Assembly: GCA_003640385.1 (NCBI GenBank)
Contig: RCAB01000009.1
Span: 496,001-560,000, forward strand
DNA: 64,000 nt
Direction: 5' to 3'
Source: Setaria digitata
Taxonomy: Eukaryota; Nematoda; Chromadorea; Rhabditida; Setariidae
Under the pieces are notes generated by a model that was given only the letters and a program-made list of their open reading frames with translations, ran no database searches and had not been told where the DNA came from. A program made the position numbers and the translations under genes. Below are positions 49,401-63,772 of this stretch, one piece after another; position 1 is the stretch's first letter, and every line of letters begins with the position of its first letter.

Positions 49401-50390
49401 ATGAAGATTTGGTTCCATTTGGAGTAGCAGATATTGTAAAGGGCTATAACGAATTTCGAGCTCGCATTGTGCTCTTACAAGAACTGAAACATTCTTTGCA
49501 TTCAGCTGAATTTGAATTAGAATCTCTGAGAACACGCTATAATGCTTTGACTGGAAAGGTCAGCAGGTTTTTTTTTTGTTTGTTTTTAATTTCGTTTTCA
49601 ATTTTCTTCTCTTATCGTTAAGTAAAGAGTAGTGTATGTCTGTGTCTGCATTTTACTGTACTGTAATTATGCTTCAGAGTGATTTTTTTTTTTTAGTTAT
49701 TAACGTGGGTGAAGTAAAAGAGAGAGTGCGGAAAATACGCTTTCTGTTTTATTGGATTTGTACCTTTGCAAATTTCCGCAAGGAATAAATGAGTGGCTAT
49801 TTCTAGTGAATAAAAATTTTTTTTTTGTAAGTCGAATGATTACATATGTCTTTACAGACATTTGATATTGAGCCTAGAATGAGAGTGCGAACAGCAAGTG
49901 AATCAAGTGTGACCGACACAACCCTATTAGGCACAGAAGGAGCACCAGCAACGAGCCGAACAATTACTGATATGATTGAATTAACAACTTCACTGCCACA
50001 GACGGTACAATACTTTTTTTCTTGTCGAAATTAAATAATTCCGCTTCTCGATATTTAAGTGCATTCAGATTTTTAAAAAGTATTATTTTTCCTTGGTCTT
50101 ATATTTCTTTTCCGAGATTGGAATGATTTTAAATTTAAGGCTCATAATTTCAAATGTAATTGAGACTGTTTTTTTTTTTTTTTTCATTCTGTTTTAAAGA
50201 CATATATATTTCGACTCAAAAATTCGAAAACATATTCTGAGGACTAGTAATGAATATAATATGGAAAAAAATATGAAACTAATGCATCCTTCTTTATAAA
50301 TTATCATCATTACAGATGAGGAAGCGTAAGGCACCATCTTCTTCAACTTCTCCATCACCGGTTGATAACCGAAGGCTTCGAAAATCATGA
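46417..50390 (+). CDS. DMAP1: DNA methyltransferase 1-associated protein 1 (DMAP1/EKL-4)
   Basis: Nuclear subunit of the NuA4/TIP60 acetyltransferase and SRCAP/SWR1 remodelling complexes (yeast Swc4/Eaf2; C. elegans ekl-4). Exons: 46417-46518, 46991-47140, 47327-47461, 47648-47763, 47886-48081, 48216-48349, 48854-48959, 49065-49200, 49407-49558, 49858-50004, 50316-50390; every phase fits, about 482 aa (human 467). Landmarks: N-terminal ADAQDILGL; FKRPEGMHRELY; RRVRPWEWTPFENAAR; the SANT-like region (about residues 130-190) with FTDEEYDKCL, WSKVDTHHLFDLCRRFDL and VDRWEG; KERFYNAINEL; DAEHEKRRKEQL; a charged coiled coil with KAQDLQKLITAG; and the C-terminal DMAP1 domain (GQKKLKNIETVIEKLKL, LLQELKHSLHSAEFELESLR). 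It ends in a basic tail (RKRKAP...RRLRKS), a likely nuclear-localisation signal. The domain order is complete. Confidence 0.95.
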
Positions 50391-50731
50391 AGTGCTTAAA
50401 TTTCGAAAACTACAAATATGTTTATAAATTTGAAACTACCTGGCAATTTTCTAATATAAAGGAATTGGTCAGACAAAAGTTGGAAAATTGAACTATAGAA
50501 ATTTTTTGTTTGTTTTGATTAAGTAGACTAAAGAACAGCTGAGATCCATCAAAAGCAGAATGTATGCTTGAGAATATGGAGTTTATTTTTTTGATGTGAT
50601 ATTTTCTGGTATTGATCTTTATCGAACTGTATTATTCGTAATTAATTTTGTCAAAACGTCTTGCATTTAATTATACTACATAGTAATTATTATCATTTAG
50701 AAGAGATCAGGTGTTCAGTTGAATGATATGC

Positions 50732-50737
50732 AATAAA
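50732..50737 (+). terminator. Candidate poly(A) signal of DMAP1
   Basis: AATAAA about 340 nt after the stop codon, the first canonical hexamer downstream. Confidence 0.45.
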
Positions 50738-52259
50738 TAATTTAAAGATTTGTGAGGTTGGGATCTGAAAAAAAAAAAGTTGAAGCGACGTTATGCTAGC
50801 ATGTCAAGAGACGAGAAAATTTAGTTGTAAGAAAGGAAAAGCTAGGACTGACATGGTGATTTGCGACCACTTTATCAAGAAGATTCATGTCCGTGCAAAT
50901 GCAAGGAGTAAAGCCGCAGATAGTTCCTTATGATAACTTTCAATTTGAACTTTTTCAAGATTTCAATATTTCTTTTCAAAGGATAAGGAAGTCATCATTT
51001 CGAAACGACAAATTAGTAAAAAATGTCCAGATATAGGAATGAGAACGAAAACTGTCGATTCAAATTGATGATTCTAAAGTTTTTCAAGAAAAATGGAATA
51101 ATTCTACTAGTTATTACAAAGACCATTCGTTCATTTCCTTCTTTTCTTTTTCAAAAGAGGAACATTTGAATTTCAAAACATATTTTGCACTTGAAATTGT
51201 GTTATTTTCGGAAAACATGTTTGTTAGATAAAGCTTCGTTGCGGCGTTTTCTGCTGAACATGTTACATACAGCCTTTATCTCTACTCTATTCTTTCACTG
51301 TTTTCCCAACTGCAATTTTAAAATCACAATTTATATAAAATAATGCTTTCCATACTTTCGCCGTTCTCCTTTCCTTCGCTTCTCTCCATTAACTTAAGAT
51401 GAAATCACATATTTCATTGGCAATCTTAGTTCTGTCCACCTTTCGGTTGCCTTTATTGCAGAAATGTCTCAGTCTTTCTAGTAGATAGCATTTTCTTTCG
51501 GAGGAGAGAGAGCATCAATTTTCGCTAGCTTAAATATTGGAACTCAAAGAAAATTAAAATAAATATTTTAATTGATGAAAAAAGTCCCAGAAAGCTCTGT
51601 TATTATGAAATCAATGAATTGTTAGGACTTCACTTGTGGCTGTTATAATAGCAATACATTTATTTACCATATGGAGATTATGATTTATTAACATTTCCCA
51701 AATATAGTTTTTTAGGTGACGATTATGATATTTGGTATTATAGAGATACAGTATTAAACTAGCAATACCGCAGCACTTGATAAGAGGCTTAGCATACCCT
51801 CCAGTGATAGGATTACAAATTTTTTATAGGATTATAAATGCTAAAAAAATAATAAGTTTTGCTGAGAAAAAATTAAGAATTATCAATAATAGTGATAATA
51901 ATTGGTTTATTCAATCTTCTATGCTAACAACAATTGTTCTTTCCATTTGTTATTGCGATCTTTTTTTTCTTGTTTCAACAATCGGAATTTCAATTTTTCT
52001 GAAATAAGGAAAATTACACTAAATCTAGTCAATACTATTATCAGTATTGATTTTATAAGTTTCTTTTTCTCCTTCGAATGAAGAGATTTTTTTTTTAATA
52101 ATACTTGAAATGTAATGATTAGCATAAATACTAATTATAGCTTTTATTAATATCTCAGTGTAACAAGCAGTCCTCGTCCCTCCCTTCCATCCTCCATGTA
52201 TAATAGATATTATCAAAAATTTTTATGAAAGATGCAAGTTACATATTTGATTGCTTTAT

Positions 52260-52420
52260 TTGTCCTCATTTGCCCTGTTATCATTATTGTTACTATTACC
52301 AGTATCGTCATCAGTATCGGCATCGTAATCATTTGTCACGATTGTCATCCATCATCAGTCATCATTATCATCATCACTATAGTCATTATTATCATCCGTC
52401 ATCGTCATCATCAGGTAATG
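52260..52420. repeat. Degenerate ATC/ATT triplet-rich region
   Basis: Repeated ATCATTATC, CATCATCA and ATCGTC-type units produce Ile-rich and His/Tyr-rich open frames in two phases. A smaller patch recurs at about 52,560-52,610. Confidence 0.7.
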
Positions 52421-55400
52421 AATGACAGTGGGAAAATTTTAAGAATTACCTTTTCCGATAATTTTCTCTTTTTTAGAAGTAAGGGTAAGATATTAGAAAA
52501 AGTAATTTGTGCCATCTGATTGATTCCATGTTTACTTATTTTGTACCCTATTTTATTTCTAATCTATCATCATCTCCATCATTATTATCACTATCATTAT
52601 TGTTTTCTAATCATTTATCCACTCTTTGTTGTTGTTAATATTTCAACAAAAAGTTTTATGAAAATTCTTTCATCCTTTTTTTTTTCCTCAGCTTCATATA
52701 ATTTCTCGAAATATAAAAATGACCATAACTTTATTCACAACAATAATATCCACGGTGATTATATTCTGCTCTTTGCTATGCAATTGTCCTATCTATTCAT
52801 AAAATTTTCATATGTGAATTGTTGTAAATTTTTTTCTTGTTTTTTAAAAATGAAAATTTGGGAATTTTCAATGTCCAATAATAAATTGAACTTCTTTTTA
52901 TAGAAGTTTAATTTTGGCATAAAATAAATTTAAGTGCTCAAGAAACATACTTTGACTTGAGTTAATTTTCAACTCATTTATTTATTTCACCCTTACATTT
53001 TACTCTATCAATCATGGTAATAACAAAGTTGAAGATGGAAGTGCATTGACATGAGTAACTTGAAAAAATACAAAAAATAAAATCTTTCTGTACCACATTA
53101 CTGGTCTGCTTAAATATCATCTTGATTTAAGAAAAACTCTGTAATAAGTAAACGATAATTGTTATAATAATTGCGACAGCCACAATCATCGTGGTGATCG
53201 CAATTATATAATCGTGATAATGTACGTGGTTTATTTGCCAGTAACAAATTAACTTTTGAAAATGTATATATGAGGAAAATTATGAATTATTCACATTCCA
53301 ATATTTTTTATTAGAACTGGTTGATTCTAATGTTGCATCAATACAAAAGAAAAAAAATAACCAAACAGATTTCATAATGATTGAACTTTTTTTCAAATCG
53401 AAATTTAAGAAACTTGAAGAGGATCTGAAGACTCATTTGCTTCGTGCTCTCAATTTAATTGAAATAAACTGAAAACCTGCTTTCGTACTGTAATGTAAAG
53501 CATTACACAATGATTCCTTCTCGTCTCTGTGAATGTGACAACCAGAAAGGATTTGGCTAGCAAAAACAGGTCAGCAAGAAATTGTAAGACAAATTCCACT
53601 TGTTCAAAAAATAGAAAGAACGAAATGCAACAGTTGTAAATGAGTGATTTGAATGGTAAAATTTAATGAATTATTCTAAGCCTTTCTCAAACAACCAAAA
53701 TTTGTTCTTTTCTTTCTTTTTTAAATTTCATCCTTTTTATTGAAGCTATTTTTGTTATTGGAAGTTTTTTTTTCCTCGCTGTCGCAAAGTTAAAATTGAT
53801 CATTAAAAAAAATTGAGGGATAAAATTTTTTAATTTTGTCTTTATTATTGCTAAATGAGTACGCAGTTTTCTCATTTTTAATTTTAAACTATTCCAATTT
53901 TCTTAATCTTTCATCCCTTTTAAATCACTAAAATATTTAATTTTACGTTTATCATTGCAAAATGAATTTATTCGGACTCTTAACCTTAAACGGTTTTAAT
54001 ATTCGCTTATCAGTTAATTATTTAAGATTCTGCTCACATATTTTAATTGTCAGTAACATTAATGAATAGTGATTATTGCTCATTTGACGTATGTCTGTTC
54101 GTCCAAAACAAAAGAAAAGTTATGGTTGAGTGCTTAAATGTTTTGCTATTTAAACTTAATGTTAACATTTTTAATTACACATTCACATGTCCTCTTTTCC
54201 CCATTCATTTCACCTATTTTTCTTACATTCCTTTGCCATCAAATGACTATTTTAAGCTTTTTTTCCATCTGTTTCTGTGCTTGCTCGTTGTAAATTAATA
54301 AATTACTGCGACATAACACGAACAAATGTCATCTGTTTTGTTTCTGACTGACGATTATTAATTTAATTCTTCTGCATAACCTTCGACCTGTTTTCATTGC
54401 GTCTCATTTTGGCTTGTCTTCTTTAAGTCACTCAAAAGCAGTACGAATGCTTTCAAAGTTATGGCAGCGTAAGCATCTGTTCAGTTTTACTCTTTTACTA
54501 ATTTGTTCTCATAGGCTTGAAATAGCCACTTGCTTCTTCAAGCAAAAGTGAAATGAGCGTAGAGTTTTGTATAGTGTCTTATTTATCTCCAACTTGTTAG
54601 CAGGTCCAGAATCCTTGCTTCTTAGGTGAACCTAAGCCAGACTTCTATTCAGCGATAAAGTCGCTTTTGCTAAGCTTTGATTCCACGCTATCAGCATAAC
54701 TGAGATAGTGCTATTGTTTTGATCAATTGAAAATACTCTTCGTGCTGAGTTTTCAAATTTCCGATCAGTGTAAATTAGAAATTGAGTGAATATTTAATAA
54801 GTGTTCGAGGGAATTTTCCATAATGCCAGTCATTCTAAGTAAAAACTCACCACTTTTGTAAGTATAATTTTAGGCTTAACAGAAAGAAAAATATTTTTCA
54901 TGGACGATTTTAGAAGGAACCGGTCTTATTATCACAAAGGCTCCAACTTTGTTCGTTGCTTTTAATGCATTTTGGCAAATGGCCCATTTATACTTTTACC
55001 CTTGATTTATTTTCACTTTATCAAAAATTCAATCAATTCTAAAGATTTCAAATTCTTTTAAAATTAAATAAATTAAACTTTTCGTATGCTATTAATTTAT
55101 TGGGTAATCATTGCTAATATTATTTGCAGTCACAGTTTCCTTCACATTTTTAAATATTATTATAATGATCAATTATAATTAAAAAATTGCTACTGAATTT
55201 CATCCATCATGTTCTGCATGAGATAATACAAAGAGGACATGTGGGGAGCATTTATGACCATTTTTAAGGACGGACAATAGATGGGGATGGATTAGCAAAT
55301 TGGATTTTTAAATTTCTATAGGAAAAAATTTTAAAAAATAAAAAAGAAAAAATAAATTTACTTACGAAGTGGAACAATGTGTGATATTATTCAATGTTCT

Positions 55401-58400
55401 TTTTAGTACTTCTCGGGAAATTTTTTCTTTCAAAATTGAAATTCCAATTAATTCTCTGATAAAAAAAAATTTTTCTAGCTTCGCCAAGTTATGAAAAATG
55501 TTGAGGAAAAGTGAAAGCAAGTAAATAAAAGATTTTCTTTCTCACTTCAGATTCTTTACTCACGTTTATCTAACTTCTCTTTCACCTACATACATTGAAT
55601 ATACGTGAGTTGTGCTTTTCTTTACGCAGTATGATTCAGCTAATATTTACGAAAAGTGAAGAAGTTGACGGAATGTTACGAGCTTTTTTTATGGTAGAAA
55701 ATGTTAAAATTCCAATAAGCTATTTATTTCATGTTGGCATCTGAAAGTAAAACCCAAAATTTAAATCTCACTATGATTAATTGTTCATATTTCTTCGCAA
55801 AATAAAAACTTTCAGCAAAATTCAATTCCTAAAACATTTCTTTTCTAGCATCAAATAGCTACGAAACTATTAAAGGAAGCACAAATTGGCAGTAATTATA
55901 AATTAACTTGATAAAATTTCAAATTTCTACTCCCTGTGTTTTACTACTGAAATTTGATGAATAAAATTTTGTTTAAATTCATAAGCTCACTGCTTCTTTT
56001 TTAATTTACCGAGCACTTGTTGCTAAAAGAAATTACGATGAAATTATCAGAGTAAAGGAAAATTACTCCGAAATATGATATTCGTTTCTTTGTAATTCAA
56101 AGTTTTTTTTTCTTTTATTTTAAACTCGCAAAACAATAATATCTTTATAAAGCAGTTGCTGTTCAATTTTCGGACTTGATGCTTTTTCATTTTCCTATTA
56201 AATAACAGCTTTCAGCTTCTTTTTTGCTTCTAATTTCAATAGTTTAAAAAAAAAAGAACAAAACTTGTGACATCTCATTTGCAAATAATATTTTCGGTTG
56301 AATAAAATTCAAATATTCATAAATTTAGCATTTAATGTTTACATAGGAAAAAAACATTCCAACTTTTTCATTCGTTTAATCGATTTTATTTACAATCCAT
56401 TTTACCCTCATTTTACATGAATGGAAGTTTACAACACCAATTTCACATATATAAACTTACAGAAAATTTGCTCAAATTTTGCTTATGATAAGTGAAAATG
56501 TTTGAAATGTTGGAACTTTCCGGTTTAATATTAATTTAAATTCGTTTCAATTCTGTTTCATCTTAACTGAATTTCAGTTCCTTTTTACTTTTCAGCTTAA
56601 TAAGTAATTCAAAACTTGGTATCTATTCTGTGCATGGCATTCTTTGAGCAAGTTTGCAATATTTCTTTGGATTAAGTGAAGCTTCACCAGGCTGTGTCCA
56701 TTTATGTCTGTCACTTCTGCTTACATCACAGCTAGTTATCAATTCAATTATTTTCGTAGACTCGGGAATTTTGATTGACTAATCTCTCCACTTAAATAAT
56801 CATTCATGGGTTAAAAACTTAATTACTGATGCAAATTCAAATTAATTTTAGTAGTTTTACACGGAATTTCAAATATTTTTCCCTGTTTTATAATGCTTTT
56901 GTTTTATAACACATAGAAATTCCATCCGAAAGAAAAAAGTTTTTTTTGCAAGTCATCAAAAGTGAAATGTATTTATGCTAATTTAGTTACATATACAGCG
57001 TACTCTCACACGCATCAACCATTTCATTTCCTTATTAGCTTTATTTATTGTTTTCCGCTCTTAAACTGTAATTGGATTTTTTTCACTTTATGAATTTTCA
57101 CTTTGTAATTATGCTTAAAATTTATCGCACATTTAACAATCAGCGAGAATGAAAAGAATGATACTTTTAAATTAATTAGTAGCCACATCTGTGATGAATT
57201 GTAGAGTGATTCCTTCGCCCTTCTCTTCTCTTTTTTTCGTTTCTCAGTTGATTCAGAATGTGTTTATTTCACATTGCATGTTTTCGTGCACTGAACTTGA
57301 GAACTTGTTCCTCTCCACACCTCATTTCAATCACCTGCACAGTTTGTTTGTTTCTGGGAAAGTTGTTGCTTGTCATATCTTCCACTTCACTGTTGACAAT
57401 TAAAAATGATTATTGATTAGTCTATATAGCATTCTCATGATATCTGATAATAAATTGATTATTTTTCCGCTCATCGAACTATTCCATTCAGTTATTACTT
57501 AATTTCGTTCTTCTATTGATTCAGCAAATTTGCTATAAACTATGCATTAGTTGTAAACAACCAATGCACATTATTTTTCTCTTTGCTTTTTCCTCTCCTT
57601 TTTTCTCCCAAATTAATTAAATATCCACGGAATAATTAATTGGTTTTTGTTTTGTTTTGCTGTATGATGATTACGCGAAATTTCTAAAATTGTCTTCTAT
57701 CCTTTGCCCTTTTCAATTTCGATAATTTAATGATATTGCAACTACACACTTATAAAATTGCATTATTTTACAAATAATTGAAAACAGTTCCACATCATTA
57801 TACCTCTCTCTAAATCTTACCTAGCATAAGTCTGAAACAAAGAAATGGAATCGAAGAGAGTTGTCTTACAGCTTATCAGATTAGTTGAGGAGAATTTTCC
57901 ATTGGGAATATAATGCATCGAGATGGAAATTTGCATTTTCTTTTTTCAACTTAACAAACCGTTTGAAATGCTCACTTTTCACTCATTCCAATTTCATAAA
58001 TTGTCCTTAACAAACTGTAGTTAAGTTTGTTATTCCTTATCATTTTATCATCAATCATCCGTTTATTACTCCTTTTCTTTTGATATGTTTACCTTCTTCC
58101 CTATGCTTACCCTTTCCTCTTTTCATCATCAGTTTTACTCTATCTCTTTTCCTGTTCTATTATTTCTTTTTATTCTAGAAAAATTAAATTTCTAAATTAA
58201 AAAAATAACTGAATTTGTCACTGTAGTTTTATAATTCGATTTAAGTAAAACGAGAAAATGGATATAGAAAATAGAGGAAGTTAAAAATTAGCGACAACAA
58301 AAAAAGGAATGAATTTCATGCTTACTTTGTAAAAGTTAAAGATAAAATCATTAGAATCAATAAGGAAGTGCAGAGAGAATGCATCTTCGAGAGTAAACTC

Positions 58401-59291
58401 AAAATGTTTTAAGTAACATACCCGTTCAGTTTCGTTTCTTTTCTTTAAATCTTTCTTATCGTTGATAGTTTCAAAATGTTTGCTTCATTTTCATGCTATA
58501 CTAAATTTTGTCAAATTTAATAAATATCTGCTCATAGGTCAGTTCCATTCATCACGTTCAGTTCATGTCCCATCAAAATTCTGATCAGTGGTTCCTACCC
58601 ACTTTTCTCAGCTGATTAAACAATTCTGAAAATTCCAATCCAAATTATAACTCGAATTTGGAACATGTTCTGTTTTTAATAAATCATGGGTTTAGATGCA
58701 AAATTTGCTAGTAAAATTAAAATAATGAAGGGAATTAAACTTAAGTTGTTGGAAATTGTAGTAAAAGAAAAATTTTAATAATTAAATAAATAAATAAGCA
58801 AACAAAGAAACAAATTATCAGAAATATGTAAAGTAAATAAAATTTGAATTAATGTGTGGAATTTGAGAACTTTGTCGCAGTATAGTACATTTTTCATTTC
58901 ATTTTTTTTTTCTTAATTTTAAAGGATGAATTAACACAGGTGCAAAGTCATTCATTACTTTGCATCTTGCGAAAAACAAGGAAGAAAAAAACAAGCAACG
59001 ATAAGGTCTGTTTATAAAATTTAAAAATTTGAAGATGGAATGTTGTGGATTAGACATCAGCTACTAGGCAATGGACAGTTGTTCTTGTTAGCTTAGCATA
59101 GCTTCCGAGAATCTATCATTTATAAATTGCTTCTGGTCCTAAAATCAAAATCTATTAACACTTCTCATTTCAAGTCTTTTTCCTCCAATTTCAGACTCAT
59201 TCATCATTTTAAACTTCACGTTGGAAAATGGACTTGAAGTGTTTGAAATCCATTTCAAAAATTTCATTTAGCTGCAATTTGAATTTTTTTT

Positions 59292-59511
59292 TACAATCAC
59301 AAAAAAAAAAAATAAAATTTTTANTACAATCACAAAAAAAAAAATAATAAAATTTTTACTTTCACTTTGTTTCTCTTTTTACTTTTTTTTTAAATTTTTA
59401 CTTCTGGCCGAGTTAGTGNACAATCACAAAAAAAAAAAATAAAATTTTTACTTTCTCTTTGTTTCTCTTTTTACTTTTTTTTTAAATTTTTACTTCTGGC
59501 CGAGTTAGTGT
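59292..59511. repeat. Roughly 93-bp unit repeated with N junctions
   Basis: A partial copy (59,292-59,323) and two nearly identical full copies (59,325-59,418 and 59,420-59,511) share ACAATCACAAAA, the AAATTTTTACTT tracts and CTTCTGGCCGAGTTAGTG. Single Ns at 59,324 and 59,419 separate the copies, which points to assembly joins. Confidence 0.85.
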
Positions 59512-62327
59512 GAACTTATTACATCTGTTATGAAGGAAATTCAATATGCATTTTCAACATTTAAAACTATTTTACCTAACTTTTTTCTCGAAAAAAAATG
59601 AAGCAATTATAGATGAATTATGTACGGATAAATGTGCATTATAATTTTCGATCGTTCGAAAAATCTGTTCTTGCAAATTATAGGGATACTTTTCTAACTT
59701 AAAATTTAAATTGAGAAGCTTTGATTTAGTAAACAAAGTGAAATTTTGACTTTTAAGTGAAAATTCTGACGATGCATTTATCAATATAAACTTGCCAGCA
59801 GCGGAAAATTTATTGTCGCTAAATAACTATTTTAATTTATAATCAGTTCAATAACTTTACTATTTAATGAAATTTATATTTAAATTAATTTAACAAATGT
59901 TTGCTGTCTGCTCATTATTAAATTAGAAAAATAATTAATTCCCTTGCTTCCTAGCTGTTTCGGAGCATATTTAATTTCAGTTGTTCTTTCAAGGGACATT
60001 AATTTCATTTCAACTGATTCTTCAAATTTAAATTCTTTATTGCTTGACTTTTTGCCTAAAATAGCATTTAGTATCTGCTGAAATTTCATTAAAAGAGATT
60101 ATACAATTGACAACATAATTTCAGCAAGGATAGTGATTACTTTTCTTAATTTTTTGTAAAATCTCAGGACGAATGATACCCAAAATAGTTTTCGTTGAAA
60201 ATTTGGCACTAAATAAGTGTGAAACTAATTCTTAATTTTCATCAAGTATTAATGTTACCTGACTATAAATTTTTAAATTGCTAGCATTCTTTTTAATAAT
60301 AAAAGACTATTTCGTTTTACTCAGCCACAATGTTATTAAAATAATAATCGGTAAAATTTTCTGTTAATTCCGACATCTCTTTTGAATAATTATAATTAAT
60401 AACACTTCAGCATTTATAACAATATTTCTGCATTAACAACTCCAACAATTGCCTCACCAAGATGAATTGGGTGCAATGTGTAGTAATTAATTCCAGTATT
60501 TCGTAAAAAAAATTTCCAATTTCTTTTTTTTGTCGTTCGCCTTTCATAATCATAAATATTCAACTAATTTTTGCTGCATCACATTGCTTAATTAAAAATG
60601 CTTGTTCATGACGAATGCTACCTTGATTGCTTGTCTTTTTTCGAGATTTCATTTTGCAATGCTTGAATGATTGCTCTGATTGACAGATAAAAACATGTTT
60701 GGCAATCTTTTAGAAAAGGCTGAGAGTTGAGAAATTGCCCAACTAAAAGGACCGTAGTGATTTTTGTTTCTCATTTTGGGTAAATACAATGCTTTTTTTT
60801 CTCGAATGATATGAACGAATAAAATGGTGGAAAAATAGGAATTTAATTCTTAAAAAAAAAAAAAAACCGCTCCTACAAAGGAAATCACACAACTCTGTTC
60901 TGTCTAAAACAGATTTTCTTCTTGTTTATGTTCGTTTCATATTTTAAGCAAAGAAAGATTTTTTTGCGTGCACAAGAAAATTAGGTTGAGGTTGGAGTTC
61001 TTAAAAAGCGTTGATTTTTTATTTGGTCAAATTATGTCATTTTTGAAAATATTAATTGAATAATATAAATGAGAATAGAAAAGAATTCAATATTAGAACC
61101 AAATAAAAACCGAAATTTTAGTTGCCTTTCAGGGCGACAAATTTGGTTCTTCCAAAAAAGGAGGGCTTCTTCTAATTGCCTTGGAACGATTTATCGTCAT
61201 AAATATTAATAATTGGTTAACGAACACTTAAAACCAAAGTGGCTCTTTAACCATCAGTTTCTCTCAAACTATAACTACTTCTTGACTTATTTTAATTTAT
61301 TTTTAAATATTTAAACCACATAATTTTAAAATTGCTTCATAAAATTTATAATTCATTCAGTTCTAAATTATTTTGTAAACTTTAATTTGCCTGATAGTTT
61401 TCTTCTCTTAATTTTGTAGCTTTCTAAAATAAATCACATTGAAATAAGATAGTTCAGACTAAGAAATTCTATTTTTCAATTATATTTATCATCAAATTAC
61501 TGGACACTTTTTTAGAAATATGCAATTCATTTTCTATTATTCACCTTTAATAAAAAATCAATGATCAATGATTTTAACTCAGGTCAGTCTTAGAATGGTT
61601 ATTGTAAGCATGCTTTTTATGTTTCCTTTTCAAATTTCTTTTCTATTATGTTTTCGGTCTTGCACCTTGAAAAACTTTTTGTTTCATTTTAACAAAGTAG
61701 GAAAATTAAATTAGTCGTACTTATAAGCTTCCATTATTTTTTACTTCAATCAGTCACTTTCATCCACTATTGCAGATACTGCTCTCAGATACAGTAGAGA
61801 TCGATTCATTTGTAACATGAATTTGAGATTGGAATTAAATTTTCCCAACTGCTACTTTTATTCTTTAACCGAAATCCCATTTAAAATTAATGATTTCATT
61901 AGTGTTTAAAAACATTTCAGACTATTACATATATTTTTAATCAATGATTTTTGAATAATAAAGTTAACTTTAATTAATTTGAAACTTGAATGCTCATTCC
62001 ATTTATTTACATTATTGCCTTGAAAATAAAAAATATATATGCATTCTTCCCGATAAAATTATCTTTCCACTTTATCACTCCCGATAATATTGTCTTCCCA
62101 CTTTTATCGTCAGCAAAATTTGTTTACTTATTTATTTTTGGTGACCAAAGATCGTCGGACATTTTGATCTTTTCGAATTTATGTGTATTATCTAAAATTT
62201 TCCATCAATGATTTAAAGTATTCAACTTTTTTCTGTACTGTTCCCCTGAAATGGCCTTAAATCTTGAGAAAAAGTATTTAATTTTCAGCAGCCAAAACTG
62301 TTACGAATTGTTTTGCTGTCGTTAAAA

Positions 62328-62409
62328 AATATAAATTTATTTTTATACATCCGTTTCAAATAATATAAATTTATTTTTATACATCCATTTCAAATAATAT
62401 AATTTATTT
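62328..62409. repeat. 34-bp tandem repeat, about 2.4 copies
   Basis: 62,328-62,361 and 62,362-62,395 differ at one base (ACATCCGTTTC versus ACATCCATTTC); a partial third copy runs to about 62,409. Confidence 0.9.
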
Positions 62410-63760
62410 CGATGGAATATTCATTTATCTTTTCATTCTCTTATTGCTATCATTTCTTCCTCCTTCGAAATATGAAAAAGCGCTTTAGCAATTCTTCAAA
62501 ATTATTTTTGCATAATTTTTTGAAACTTCCGCATAAAAATGGAAAATTTGAATTTTTAATAATTAGAAAATTCGGAGCAAGAGGGGGAAATGGCATAAAT
62601 GATTTTTTAGCACATGGTTGAATTATAGATGAAGGGCAGTTTTTTATTTTTCTTTTTATTTAAATGAAGGACATATTAAGAGGATTTATTCAATCAAGCA
62701 GAAATAACCTCACACGATCTCTTTCTCCTTTTTTCACTTTTTATAGAAGTGATAATGTTCAGTTCGCAAAATATAACAATTAAATGTTTGTAATTAGAAA
62801 AAAAACAATGAATTAAAGTAATAATCGGAAAATAAAGTGGTTTCACAATAACAACACAAAAAGGATGATTTAAACTTTCTTACATTTGATTAAACTAATA
62901 TTCCAAAAAATGATAGTATGAATAAAAAGAGAGGAAAATTATAAATTCATGGTTCTATCCTATTATTATAAAAGGATTTGTGAAAGAAGATTCCGACTGG
63001 TTGTGATATAATTGCTATTAGTATCAGAGAATCTTGAAAATGATGACAGAGAGAGGAAAAGAGAATTTTCATAGTTAGAGTGAAATTGATTCATCATTCC
63101 TTCCACTTTTTTCCCTCTCAGTTTCATTTCCCGTTTCTATTGACATTCGTACTTATGTTTTTTCATTTTATTTTATTTTATTTTTTAAATGGATATGAAT
63201 GCTTATTCCATTACAATCTGATTCATCCATTTCTTAATATTAAAAAAAGATACTATCCCCAATGACATCATTGCTCCTTCTTGATGTCTCCAATTAAATG
63301 GCAGTGAATTTTTGAATTTATCCTGAATTGAACTCTACCCGCTCAAAGACTGCAGAAGGTCGTGTAATAATCGTCGTAAAGGCATTAAAGCAAATATAAT
63401 TTCACACTTCGATTTTTGGAAATCTGTTTTTGGATCGCATGGATTTCGAGATTTATCACTTCTGATGCGAAAAACTATTTGTAGCACTGATGATTTTTGA
63501 GCATTGTTTTTACAGTAATTTCAAATGTTCTTCCTTACATTGTTCGGGATTTCTTTTTTTGGCTCATTTTTGAAGTGATTTCTTTCTAATTTTCACTAAT
63601 TAGAACTTTATAATTTCAGAGAGTTTATTTTCGTTCCTGTCTTTTCTCGCACAAAGATGCACATTTTGAAGTGAATGAATTAAGAATTTTTTTCTTCAAA
63701 ATTCGCTAAACATTTCTTGGCATAAACTAGCTCTAATTATTACTATTATCACCATACCGC

Positions 63761-63762
63761 AG
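63761..63762 (+). other. Candidate trans-splice acceptor of the phosphatase gene
   Basis: ACCATACCGCAG followed by 10 nt and the ATG at 63,773. Confidence 0.4.
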
Positions 63763-63772
63763 AGCTTACTTG

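Larger units (their letters stand above)
50738..63760. other. 13-kb stretch without supported genes
   Basis: AT-rich DNA between DMAP1 and the phosphatase, transcribed in the same direction. Open frames such as 52,225-52,903, 54,047-54,298, 57,191-57,403 and 62,412-62,621 lack motifs and look composition-driven. It contains an ATC/ATT repeat region (about 52,260-52,420 and 52,560-52,610), a triplicated unit at 59.3-59.5 kb and a tandem repeat at 62.33 kb. I cannot exclude short exons or non-coding RNA. Confidence 0.45.

Noticed and set aside
52225..52903. Plus-strand frames rich in Ile, His and Tyr
   Set aside because: Produced by ATC/ATT triplet repeats; no acceptor/donor support.
61133..61231. 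Plus-strand 32-codon frame (GDKFGSSKKGGLLLIALERF...) directly after TTGCCTTTCAG
   Set aside because: Good acceptor and open frame, but no partner exon, family or donor; could be chance in AT-rich DNA. Kept here for transcript checking.
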